A DNA stretch of 8,592 nucleotides from Microbacteriaceae bacterium (GCA_025464125.1 JAODLU010000023.1:1-8592); one strand, 5' to 3'. Shown: positions 1 to 6,744, counted from the first letter of the stretch. Translations and numbers: made by a program. Notes: generated from the sequence alone by a model not told the origin.

Positions 1-410
1 AACATGCCCCGAGTGTGGCCGATCCTGCGACGGCGGCTCACGAGCTATCCACAGAGAAACTCAGCCGCGGCGGTCTCCCATAAGCCCGCTATAACCCTTC
101 ACTGCCTGAGACCTACAGCAGTCATGATTCCGCGAAAGCCGCTCAGCTTCTCATCAACCGCGTCAGCTGCGAGAGAGAATTACGTCAGGGTATGAGCAAA
201 AAGGCGATCATTGCGACGAAGTGAACGGTGCGGAGCCCGCGAGCGATTTTGCGCTCTGTTTCACTCGGTACTCCATCGCGCAGGAACATGGCATTACTGG
301 ACTCCCTTGCGGAACCGATGACAACCCATGGGCCTGTCTCAGGCGCATTTAGGTCGCCAGCAGGTTGCGAGCATGGAGGCATCCAGGCGTTCGAGGCGTA
401 GCGTTGCGAC
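1..410. other. Region without a supportable gene
   Basis: I see no convincing gene here. Frame 1 on the + strand is open from the window edge to a stop at 193-195, but its translation is rich in Arg, Ser and Pro without recognisable domains, and it could only be a gene tail if it continues to the left. On the minus strand an ATG at 289 opens a 34-codon frame ending at 185, with a hydrophobic C-terminal end and a poorly spaced GGAG (302-305); this is too weak to call a gene. A 5-bp inverted repeat GCCTG-TCT-CAGGC sits at 332-344 with no T-tract. The stretch looks somewhat less GC-rich than the genes. It may be intergenic space or decayed sequence, and presumably holds the promoter for the gene at 411, although I cannot identify a clear -35/-10 pair. 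Confidence 0.5.
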
Positions 411-1196
411 GTGGGAATCTTCAACAGAATCAAAGACCCGGTGAATGCCGAATACCGCCTGATCTCGTGTTCGGCCAGCTCGCCCGGTGCGGCTTACTCG
501 AACTGCCGAATGGAGGGAGTCGTAACCGGTCCCGGCGTTGGTCCAATCGCGATCGAGCACAACACTCTCACCGCGCCTACCAAGAAATGGCCGCAGCCGG
601 GCGATACCCTGCCGGTCATCGTCGACCGCAACGATCCGTCACGGCTGAAGATCCGCTGGAACCAGATGCCGACCAATCGCGAGCGCGCCCGCCAGTTCGC
701 GCAGGACGCCGCGGCAGCGCAGGCAGTACCGACCCCGCAGACCGCGACGGCGCCTGGCGGAATACCTGCCCAGGCCCAAAGCATGATCGACGACATCATC
801 GCGAGGGCGAAGGCGGGTGGCGCCACGGTCAGCACCAGCTATGAAACCACGGTCGTCGGAGCGCCGGGTCGCGCCCAGCCCGGTGGTGTCGGCGGCGGCC
901 TCACCCCCGAGCAGGCGGCGAGCGGGACTGGGCTCCAGCCCGCGACGGCCACGGTGCTGGCTGCACACGATGTGGTCATGCCCGCCGGACTTACCGGTGC
1001 GGGGGATGGTGGAACCACTGATCTCACTTTGGATGTCACCCTCGCAGACGGCACTGCCTACAGCACCAGCATGCGAATTACGTTCTCCACACCGGACAAG
1101 CACGACCTGATCTGCGCGATCGGTCGGCGGCTGCCGGTCCTGGTCAATCCTGCATCCCGCGACCAGATCGCGATCGATACAGCACGCCTGGCGTAA
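411..1196 (+). CDS. Hypothetical protein with two related beta-rich domains
   Basis: I do not recognise a named family for this 261-residue protein. It starts at GTG 411, the first start after an in-frame TAG at 399-401; a second GTG at 441 is possible, and no strong ribosome binding site precedes either (GAGGCG lies at 393-398). The sequence has no signal peptide or membrane segment, so it is probably cytoplasmic. Residues 14-84 and about 178-258 look like two copies of one module. Each ends in a similar strand-rich motif: GDTLPVIVDRNDPSRLKI at 64-81 and GRRLPVLVNPASRDQIAI at 238-255. The middle (about 88-175) is an Ala/Gln/Gly/Pro-rich linker with one probable helix (MIDDIIARAKAGG, 125-137). 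Cys20, Cys32 and Cys235 are present. From memory, similar 'PVxVDxxDPxxxxIxW' modules occur singly or in tandem in uncharacterised actinobacterial proteins; this is recall and not a search result. The gene converges on tadC with a 74-bp gap, so it is transcribed separately. Confidence 0.8.
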   Translation: MGIFNRIKDPVNAEYRLISCSASSPGAAYSNCRMEGVVTGPGVGPIAIEHNTLTAPTKKWPQPGDTLPVIVDRNDPSRLKIRWNQMPTNRERARQFAQDAAAAQAVPTPQTATAPGGIPAQAQSMIDDIIARAKAGGATVSTSYETTVVGAPGRAQPGGVGGGLTPEQAASGTGLQPATATVLAAHDVVMPAGLTGAGDGGTTDLTLDVTLADGTAYSTSMRITFSTPDKHDLICAIGRRLPVLVNPASRDQIAIDTARLA

Positions 1197-1270
1197 CCGT
1201 TGTAGAGGGCTAGTCCCCGCAGGCAGCGCGCATCAATGCTGCGACCTCGCGTTTGACCATTTTGCTTCGC

Positions 1271-2209
1271 TCAAATCCCGATCTGCAGCACTGCGAGGCC
1301 GGGGAAAATCGCGAACGCGATGGTCAACGGCAGGATCAGGAAGACCAGCGGCACGAGCATCGCGACCTCTTTGCGACCAGCTGTCTCAATGAGCTCGCGT
1401 CTGGCCGCCTGCCGGGAATCGTCGGCCTGCGCGCCGAGCACTTCGGCGAGCGGTGTTCCCCGCTCGAGCGCACCGCTGACCTGCTCGACAACGCGGCTGA
1501 GCACGGGCAATTGAAGCGAGCTGGACATGGAGGCAAGTGCGTCAGCCAGGGGCACCCCGGTGTTGACGGCGGCGATCACCGCCCCGAACTCGGCTGCGAT
1601 CTCCCCGTTGCTGGCCCGGGAAACCCGGCGCAGTGCATCCAGGATTCCCTCGCCTGCAGACAGGCTCAGCGTGAGGAATTCGAGCACCGTCGGAAGCTCA
1701 CTGGTCATGCGTGCGAGTCGGGCGGCGGCGGCGCGTTGCAGCAGCACATCACGCACCACCGCCCCTGCAGCGCCGAGCGCGATGACACCCGCGACCTGCA
1801 GCGCGATGGGCACCAATTGCACACTGCCGAGAGCAACCGCGACCGCGATGCCGAGCACTGCCGAGCCGAGAGCCCATGACAGTTGCTGGAACCTGAACCG
1901 GTCCACGCCCAGTGCACTGGCTGACTGGCGAAGTCTCAGTTCGATCGTGCTGGTGCCGCCGAGCATCCTGTCAAGACCGACTCGTGCACGCATCGCAACG
2001 GGTGAGAAGAATGCCCCGACGATGGGCATTGGCTCAATGCTCCGGCGGGCAAGCAGCTGTCTCGCGGCCGGCGATACGTCGACGATGTATGGAGCCACGC
2101 GATTCGCGAGCCGTGGCCGACCGAACGACGGGAGGAGGCTGGCCAGCGACCACAGGCCGAGGCCGAGTGCGAGGCCGCAGAGGATCGCGAGGCCGCTGAA
2201 CGAGCTCAC
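1271..2209 (-). CDS. tadC: TadC-like type II secretion F-domain membrane protein
   Basis: This 312-residue inner-membrane platform protein belongs to the Tad/Flp pilus assembly family. The type II secretion F domain covers about residues 170-305: the cytoplasmic helical part begins at ELPTVLEFLTLSLSAGEGIL (171-190), and the domain ends in the typical RKEVAMLVPLVFLILPL segment followed by a hydrophobic C-terminal helix. Other probable membrane helices lie at about 5-27 and 110-152. In the family, TadC pairs with TadB to form the platform on which the TadA ATPase acts. I chose GTG 2209 because its GTGA overlaps the tadB stop codon by 4 bp and an AGGAG lies upstream (2224-2228). The frame stays open upstream to an ATG at 2410, but that extra sequence lies inside tadB and encodes low-quality Arg-rich residues. 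It is the last gene of the tadABC operon, and nothing pilin-like follows before the convergent gene that ends at 1196. Confidence 0.9.
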   Translation of the reverse strand: MSSFSGLAILCGLALGLGLWSLASLLPSFGRPRLANRVAPYIVDVSPAARQLLARRSIEPMPIVGAFFSPVAMRARVGLDRMLGGTSTIELRLRQSASALGVDRFRFQQLSWALGSAVLGIAVAVALGSVQLVPIALQVAGVIALGAAGAVVRDVLLQRAAAARLARMTSELPTVLEFLTLSLSAGEGILDALRRVSRASNGEIAAEFGAVIAAVNTGVPLADALASMSSSLQLPVLSRVVEQVSGALERGTPLAEVLGAQADDSRQAARRELIETAGRKEVAMLVPLVFLILPLTIAFAIFPGLAVLQIGI

Positions 2210-3069
2210 CTGAACCACCGCTTCTCCTGCGGCATGCGGCCGAGCCGAAGCATCACGCGATACGCGATGACCGAGAGCACAAGACCGCCTGTGATGATCG
2301 CGCCGCCGCTCGGGGTGTTGTATGCCGCTGCTGCCTCTGGGCGCGTTGCCAGCATCACCAGGATCAGCCACGGAGCGGCTACGCCAAGCCGTGCTGCGTT
2401 GATTGTCCATGACTGTCGCGCCTGCACCTCAGAACGAATGGCGGATTCCCGCCGAAGCGATTCGCTGAGCGCGCGCAGCACTGCTGTGAGTTCGCTGCCG
2501 CCGACCTCTCTCGACATCCTGAGCGTTTCGAGGATGCGGTCGGCGACGGGGTCGGCCAGTCGGCCCTTGAGCTGGTCGACGGACAGGGAGAAGTTGCCCG
2601 TCGAGCGATAGTCCAGCGCGAAGCCGGAGAACGCTGACCGCATCGCCACGGGACCGACCTGCGCGAGGCTCACAACGCTGTCCGGCAGGGCGAGGCCAGA
2701 GCGCACCGCAGATACGAGGTGGTCGACCACGTCTGGCCACAACACCAGCGCCGCCCTACGGTGCGCTGCTGCGCGCTGCATGACGACCAGCATGGGCAGG
2801 GCGAGTGCCGCGACAGCGATGATCGCCGACAGCGCGACGACCGGCAGGAAAACGAAGGCCAGTGCTCCGCCCGCAAGAGCGCACAGCACGGATACGAGCA
2901 GGAGACCGCCAGGGGACACTGATCCGAGTCCAGCCTGCGCAAGCCTCTCGAGTGCGGCGGCCCGGAGTCGGAGTGTGCGTTTCGGCGTGATCCCGCCGGC
3001 GGGCCAGAGTGCTGGCGATGCGACGAGCACCAGCCCGAAGCCGAGCATGAGACCCAGCACGACGGTCAT
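2206..3069 (-). CDS. tadB: TadB-like type II secretion F-domain membrane protein
   Basis: This is a 287-residue integral membrane protein. Hydrophobic helices lie at about 4-22, 54-77, 79-98, 222-242 and 256-275. The type II secretion F domain runs from about 105 to 240, beginning at LWPDVVDHLVSAVRSGLALP (110-129), a region typical of TadB proteins, and including the REVGGSELTAVLRALSESLR helix (187-206). The expected role, from the family, is an inner-membrane platform subunit of a Tad/Flp pilus machine, working with TadC and the TadA ATPase. The ATG start at 3069 overlaps the tadA stop codon by 4 bp (ATGA), and the 3' end overlaps tadC by 4 bp (GTGA). The three genes are therefore almost certainly one transcript with translational coupling. 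Length and domain order are normal for the family. Confidence 0.9.
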   Translation of the reverse strand: MTVVLGLMLGFGLVLVASPALWPAGGITPKRTLRLRAAALERLAQAGLGSVSPGGLLLVSVLCALAGGALAFVFLPVVALSAIIAVAALALPMLVVMQRAAAHRRAALVLWPDVVDHLVSAVRSGLALPDSVVSLAQVGPVAMRSAFSGFALDYRSTGNFSLSVDQLKGRLADPVADRILETLRMSREVGGSELTAVLRALSESLRRESAIRSEVQARQSWTINAARLGVAAPWLILVMLATRPEAAAAYNTPSGGAIITGGLVLSVIAYRVMLRLGRMPQEKRWFR

Positions 3070-4328
3070 GTGCGACTGCCTGCAGGCGCTTCGGACGTGG
3101 GCGCGTGTCTCGCCAGCACGGAAGCCAGGTCGAAGCCGCCAGCCTCGAACTTCGAGGTCTTGGTGGGATAGCTGCCCGTAGCGGTCAACACCCCGTGCTG
3201 CAGGCTGAAGATGGTGCTCGCCTCGATAACACCTGATGACACTTGCCCGCTCGGCGCGAGGATCTCGGTGACTCGACGCTTGCCCCCGCGCAGCAGTTCG
3301 CAGTGTACGACGATGTCGATCGACGAGGCCACCGTTGGCACGACGAACGCCGCATCGATGTTTCGTCCCGCGAGCAGGGGAAGGGTGCAGAGCTTCGACA
3401 GGGCGTCACGCGCACCATTCGCGTGAATCGAGCACATGCCGGGGAGCCCGGAGTTGAGGGCGATCAGCAGGTCGAGCGATTCCGCTTCGCGCACCTCGCC
3501 GACCACGAGGCGGTCAGGGCGCATGCGGAGCGCTTCTTTGATGAGTCGCCTGAGCGTGATCTCGCCGACACCTTCAAGGTTCGGCTGCCTGCATTGCATG
3601 GCAACCGTATCCTTCGCGGCCAGGTCGAGTTCGAATGTCTCCTCGACTGTGACAATGCGCTCAGCAGGGCGGGCAGCGGAGAGCAGCGCGTTGAGAAGGG
3701 TCGTCTTGCCGCTCTGGGTTGCGCCAGAGACGAGGATGTTCTGCCCAGAGAGCACACACATCCGCAGGAATTCGGCCGCCTGTTGGGTGAGGGAACCAAG
3801 TGCCACGAGCCGCTGCAGGTGGCGGATTCGCTGGCTGAACTTGCGAACATTGACCGCCCACTCCGCGCGGGTCACGTCAGGAATCACTACATGCAGTCTT
3901 GAACCGTCTGGAAGGGAGGCATCCACGAATGGCGAACTCAGGTCGACTCGACGACCTGAGGATTGAAGCATCCGCTCGACCAGGTCACGCACTTCGCCTG
4001 CGGTAAGCGCGACCGGGGTGAGCTGCGGCACCCCGTTTCGGGCCACAAAGACCCGGTCTGGCGAGTTGATCCAGATCTCTTCGACCTCGTCGTCGTCGAA
4101 GTACGGCTGCAGGGCTCCGAACCCGGTTATGGATGCAATTACCTGGCGTTCTACTGCCGCCTCGTCGACGAGCATCGGCAGCGAACCACCCAGGGCGCGC
4201 TCGCTGTAGCGACGCACCTCGTCGCGCACATACCTGTCGGCGAGCAGGCTGTCGCCGCCGATATCCACTCCGTCGAGCCGCACCCGATCGCGCACCTGCG
4301 CGGTGATGATGGAGACGGCGCTGGGCAT
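3066..4328 (-). CDS. tadA: TadA/CpaF-family secretion ATPase
   Basis: This 420-residue cytoplasmic ATPase of the type II/IV secretion superfamily powers Tad/Flp pilus or related assembly. The Walker A motif is GATQSGKT (202-209), the Asp box VTVEETFELDL (226-236), the Walker B region RLVVGEVREAE (273-283) and the His box GMCSIHAN (297-304). All key residues are present, so it should be active. The N-terminal domain (about 30-165) carries the family segments GFGALQPYFDDDEVEEIWIN (69-88) and the stretch from RRVDLSSPF through PDGSRLHVVIPD (126-151). I placed the start at ATG 4328 (MPSAVSIITAQVRDRV) because related proteins as I recall them begin close to this segment. No Shine-Dalgarno is visible there, so initiation may be leaderless or otherwise unusual. 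An in-frame ATG at 4418 would add 30 residues of unremarkable Ala/Gly-rich sequence. It is the first gene of the operon and is divergent from the surface-protein gene at 4485. Confidence 0.93.
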   Translation of the reverse strand: MPSAVSIITAQVRDRVRLDGVDIGGDSLLADRYVRDEVRRYSERALGGSLPMLVDEAAVERQVIASITGFGALQPYFDDDEVEEIWINSPDRVFVARNGVPQLTPVALTAGEVRDLVERMLQSSGRRVDLSSPFVDASLPDGSRLHVVIPDVTRAEWAVNVRKFSQRIRHLQRLVALGSLTQQAAEFLRMCVLSGQNILVSGATQSGKTTLLNALLSAARPAERIVTVEETFELDLAAKDTVAMQCRQPNLEGVGEITLRRLIKEALRMRPDRLVVGEVREAESLDLLIALNSGLPGMCSIHANGARDALSKLCTLPLLAGRNIDAAFVVPTVASSIDIVVHCELLRGGKRRVTEILAPSGQVSSGVIEASTIFSLQHGVLTATGSYPTKTSKFEAGGFDLASVLARHAPTSEAPAGSRT

Positions 4329-4447
4329 GCGGCCAGTGTGCTGCAGCCCCGCCGCAGCCGCCGGGCCTGTCCACAGGATCGGACTGGATGCTGCAGAAGC
4401 TCCGTGGCCCGCGAGCATCCCTCGACACTGCTACGGTCGGGGTAGAG

Positions 4448-4462
4448 CCGCTCTCGGAGCGG
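4448..4462. repeat. Short perfect inverted repeat upstream of the LAATG protein
   Basis: CCGCTC (4448-4453) and GAGCGG (4457-4462) form a perfect 6-bp stem with a TCG loop. It lies 22 bp before the GTG start at 4485, between the divergent tadA and surface-protein genes. It may be a hairpin in the 5' leader of the + strand gene or a short protein-binding site. There is no T-tract, so a terminator is unlikely. In GC-rich DNA such a small stem could be chance. Confidence 0.4.
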
Positions 4463-4484
4463 ACCCAGTGCCGGGGGGCAATCC

Positions 4485-5360
4485 GTGAGATCCGTTCGTC
4501 AACATTCCACGTCCCGTTCGATCACGACACGTGGAATTGTCGGAGTCGCAGTGCTGGCAGCTCTCGCCATTGTCTTCACTCCGACGCTCGCGCAGGCAAC
4601 ACCTGGCGCGTACACCACACCCCCGAACAACGAGACCCGCGAGTTCGATCGCGGCATCGCCGTCGGCGCTTACCTCATACCCGAGTACTGCAACGACAGC
4701 ATCACGGTCAGCATGAGATTGCAGAGCAACGCTGTCACGACAGGGTTCTGGCAGCCCTCCATCAACCTGAATGTGCCAAACCCGGATGCCGGCCCACCGC
4801 CCATCGAGCCGGACATAAACGATTTTACCGACTTCGATGTCTACCAGGCCGCCGAGGACCAGTACCAGCTCGACCTTCAGGCCTGGTTCCAGTCCCTGTC
4901 GCTCTATTCCTTCTCCGCGACCGCGGGATTCCTGACGCTGAACGGCTCCGGCACCGACTTTTACACGGGCACAGCGCTGCAGATTCCAGCAGCAGCTCTC
5001 GCCTTTGGGTCGGCTTTGCAGGTTCGGCTCTCCTACAGCCCCGACTGGCGCGACGCCGAGAATAACCCCACCGGAAGCGTCTCGGTGGACGGTCTCGTCG
5101 ACCCTGCTGACCTCGTACTGTCGTCGGCAGCGGGATGCGTACTCGGTCTTCCGACCGGTGGCGGAGAGACCGACCCAGGGGGCACCGACTCGGGCGGCAC
5201 TACTGATTCGTCAGGCTCTGCGGACTCCGGCTCGGGGAGCAGCGCAGCACTGGCAGCGACCGGAGCTGACTACTCCCCCGTCCTCATCGGTGGCAGTCTC
5301 ATGCTCGCCATGGGGGTCACAGGCCTGCTCGCCTCACGCAGGCGTGCCCGCAAAGCGTAG
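4485..5360 (+). CDS. Secreted cell-wall-anchored protein with LAATG sorting signal
   Basis: This 291-residue protein is predicted to be exported and attached to the cell wall. It has a long signal peptide: basic residues in 1-16, a hydrophobic core at about 18-33 and a likely signal peptidase site after LAQA (35-38). The C-terminus has the three-part sorting signal: LAATG (256-260), a hydrophobic segment (about 265-284) and the basic tail SRRRARKA. The LAXTG form is the type recognised by class E sortases of high-GC Gram-positive bacteria; no sortase gene lies in the window. The mature part (39-220) is unrecognised, rich in Ser, Thr, Asp and Pro and probably beta-structured, with only two cysteines (69 and 218) that could form a disulfide. 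Residues 222-255 form a Gly/Ser/Thr/Asp-rich wall-spanning linker. The GTG start at 4485 follows GGGGGG (4473-4478) with good spacing. The gene is divergent from tadA and converges on the lipoprotein gene with a 9-bp gap. Its ligand or role is unknown. Confidence 0.85.
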   Translation: MRSVRQHSTSRSITTRGIVGVAVLAALAIVFTPTLAQATPGAYTTPPNNETREFDRGIAVGAYLIPEYCNDSITVSMRLQSNAVTTGFWQPSINLNVPNPDAGPPPIEPDINDFTDFDVYQAAEDQYQLDLQAWFQSLSLYSFSATAGFLTLNGSGTDFYTGTALQIPAAALAFGSALQVRLSYSPDWRDAENNPTGSVSVDGLVDPADLVLSSAAGCVLGLPTGGGETDPGGTDSGGTTDSSGSADSGSGSSAALAATGADYSPVLIGGSLMLAMGVTGLLASRRRARKA

Positions 5361-5369
5361 AGCGGCCCG

Positions 5370-5987
5370 CTAGCCAACCGGCGTAGCGCCCACCTTCACG
5401 TCCACCTTGTAGTCGCCGCCCGCAATCGATGTCACTGTCACGGCAGCTGGATACGTCTTGCCGTCGTTGAGCAGGGTCGTGCAGTCAACTACGGCGCCGA
5501 CCGTCATCACGATGTCGGTCGACCCGCAGTCGACCGTCGGCTCGAAGCCGTACTGCCCGGCCATCGAAGCGGAGGCAAGGTCGGCGAGTGCGCCCGGCGT
5601 CAGCGTCGGACCCGCGGCTGTCGGCGTCGGAGTGGGCGTCGGCGTCGGCGTGCTCGCCTGCTGGCCCTTCACATTGATGGAGTATTTGCTGCCGTTCACC
5701 TTCGTGATCGTTATCGTGATCGGCAACTCCTGCTTCGACGTAGTGTCGGTCGCCGTGCAGTCAAGAGCCTTGCCCACTGCTACTTCGGTGCTACCGGTGC
5801 CGCAGTCCACTTTCGGAAGGGTGCTGCTGTTCCACTCGGTCTGCAGGGCCTTCGCCGCAGTGTTGGCAATGGTCGATTTCTCAACTGTCAGCGGCCCGTC
5901 TGCGGACGCGCTGCATCCGGCCAGGCCGAGTACGACAATGGCGGGAAGAACAATTGCTATGGCGAATTTCACTGCGGCTCGATTCAC
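5370..5987 (-). CDS. Lipoprotein with two DUF4333-like domains
   Basis: This 205-residue exported lipoprotein has a hydrophobic leader (7-21) and a lipobox LAGC with the modified Cys at 25. The mature part holds two similar modules, at about 34-108 and 132-200. Each has a VDCG motif (60-63 and 152-155), a second Cys 15 residues later within VG..xDCT (71-78 and 163-170), and a terminal beta hairpin ending in YSINVKG (102-108) or YKVDVKV (193-199). This Cys pair pattern resembles DUF4333 domains of actinobacterial membrane-anchored proteins, whose function is not known to me; each pair probably forms a disulfide. A (Thr-Pro)5 linker (113-122) joins the modules. The GTG start at 5987 has only a weak upstream GGA; a second GTG at 5972 would still leave a leader. 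It lies 24 bp downstream of the GntR regulator on the same strand, so co-transcription is possible. Confidence 0.82.
   Translation of the reverse strand: MNRAAVKFAIAIVLPAIVVLGLAGCSASADGPLTVEKSTIANTAAKALQTEWNSSTLPKVDCGTGSTEVAVGKALDCTATDTTSKQELPITITITKVNGSKYSINVKGQQASTPTPTPTPTPTAAGPTLTPGALADLASASMAGQYGFEPTVDCGSTDIVMTVGAVVDCTTLLNDGKTYPAAVTVTSIAGGDYKVDVKVGATPVG
5622..5651 (-). repeat. Thr-Pro codon repeat (interdomain linker)
   Basis: Five consecutive Thr-Pro dipeptides are encoded by a degenerate 6-bp repeat inside the lipoprotein gene. It is a flexible extracytoplasmic linker between the two Cys-pair modules and could vary in length between strains through slippage. Confidence 0.8.
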
Positions 5988-6011
5988 TGCGGTCCGTGCA
6001 TGACGGGTAAG

Positions 6012-6704
6012 TCAGGGCGATCCTAGCGGGGGCAGATTTCTAACAATCGTGAGCCCGCGAGAGCGAAGCGCCAGCTGCTGCCCTGCGAGAAACTGCTGGA
6101 GACGGTCGTTGGTGCCACGAATGTGGGCGGCGACGAGCGTTGCGGCAAGGTCCGCATCGTGGGTGGCCACGGCATCCACTATTTCGCGATGTTCACGCCA
6201 TGCCTGCTCGCGCGACTCTGGCGTGCGGCCCTCGAGCCACCGTGTGCGAGCCAGTCGCGTCATGGCCCCGCGCACGGAATCGGTCATCATCGAGTTGCCA
6301 GACAGTGCAGCCAGTTCGACATGAAACCTGCCCCCGGCCTGAACGACACCAGCCTCGTCAGCGGTGTGTCTCGCGGCTTCGAGCAGTTCTGACAGGGCGG
6401 CGACCTCGGAATCGGATGCCCGCACAGCGGCACTTCGCACCGCAGCAGTCTCGACTGCCTCTCGAAGCTCCGCCAGCTCGCCGATCTCGGTGGCGTCGAT
6501 CGGGGCCACGGCGAAGCCGCGGGGGCCGCGCACGACCAGGCCCTCGGCGTCCAGCCTCATCAGCGCTGCGCGCACCGGCGTTCGGGATGCCGCGAAGTCG
6601 ATCTCGAGACCGCGCTCGGTGAGCCGCTCCCCCGGCAGCAGGTCGAGGGAGAGAATGGCGGCCCTCAGCCGTTCGTAGATCTGGCTGGTCTGCGAACTGG
6701 TCAC
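6012..6704 (-). CDS. GntR-family transcriptional regulator, FCD subfamily
   Basis: This is a 230-residue DNA-binding repressor or activator. The N-terminal winged helix covers about residues 6-70: QIYERLRAAILSLDLLPGER (8-27), then ASRTPVRAALMRLDAEGLV (39-57) containing the recognition helix, and the wing GPRGFAVAPI (60-69). The C-terminal FCD ligand-binding helical domain covers about 75-215, with FHVELAALSGN (127-137), EHREIVDAV (171-179) and AAHI (192-195). The usual metal-binding histidines are present as His128, His172 and His194, but the Asp normally found in DxxFH is Gly124. I chose GTG 6704 because AAGGG (6711-6715) lies 6 nt upstream and the sequence then begins at the helix preceding the winged helix. 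The open frame extends further, but through the operator region. It is divergent from the MFS permease gene and probably controls it and itself through the palindromes at 6720-6744. The effector is probably a carboxylate or sugar acid, as is common in this family, but it cannot be read from the sequence. Confidence 0.9.
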   Translation of the reverse strand: MTSSQTSQIYERLRAAILSLDLLPGERLTERGLEIDFAASRTPVRAALMRLDAEGLVVRGPRGFAVAPIDATEIGELAELREAVETAAVRSAAVRASDSEVAALSELLEAARHTADEAGVVQAGGRFHVELAALSGNSMMTDSVRGAMTRLARTRWLEGRTPESREQAWREHREIVDAVATHDADLAATLVAAHIRGTNDRLQQFLAGQQLALRSRGLTIVRNLPPLGSP

Positions 6705-6719
6705 TGACTGCCCTTCCCG

Positions 6720-6731
6720 TTGGTGTACCGT
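6720..6731. promoter_or_regulatory. Second, imperfect regulator operator copy
   Basis: TTGGTGTACCGT matches the adjacent perfect palindrome at nine of twelve positions and keeps the GGT/ACC arms. It starts 13 bp before the perfect site, giving two side-by-side sites, and is close to the gntR ribosome binding site (6711-6715). Binding here would fit autoregulation. The inference rests on similarity to the neighbouring site. Confidence 0.55.
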
Positions 6732-6732
6732 T

Positions 6733-6744
6733 TTGGTATACCAA
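6733..6744. promoter_or_regulatory. Perfect palindromic operator for the GntR/FCD regulator
   Basis: TTGGTATACCAA is a perfect 12-bp palindrome between the divergent gntR-type gene and the MFS gene, centred 32 bp before the MFS start. Its form, symmetric half-sites around a central TA step, is typical of operators bound by FCD-type GntR dimers. The TATACC within it could also serve as a -10-like element on either strand, so bound regulator would block transcription both ways. A clear -35 is not evident. Confidence 0.75.

Noticed and set aside
45..53. CTATCCACA, one mismatch from a DnaA box
   Set aside because: It is a single isolated box with no cluster, no AT-rich element and no dnaA/dnaN/gyrB genes nearby; chance is the likely explanation.
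1223..1242. GCAGC / GCTGC inverted repeat between the convergent genes as a terminator
   Set aside because: Only a 5-bp stem with a 10-nt loop and no T-tract on either strand; position is suitable but evidence is too weak to call.
1253..2213. Long + strand open frames antisense to tadC
   Set aside because: These are high-GC shadows of tadC: low-complexity Ser/Arg/Ala-rich translations with no domains, while the minus strand encodes clear membrane-protein families.
3243..3966. Long + strand open frames antisense to tadA
   Set aside because: They lie opposite the Walker motifs of tadA and give no recognisable protein.
4367..4375. CTGTCCACA, one mismatch from an actinobacterial DnaA box
   Set aside because: Single isolated match upstream of tadA with no supporting origin features.
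5458..6003. 181-codon + strand frame opposite the lipoprotein
   Set aside because: The minus frame has a lipobox, paired cysteine modules and a Thr-Pro linker; the + frame is its shadow, with Val-Gly runs arising from the same repeat.
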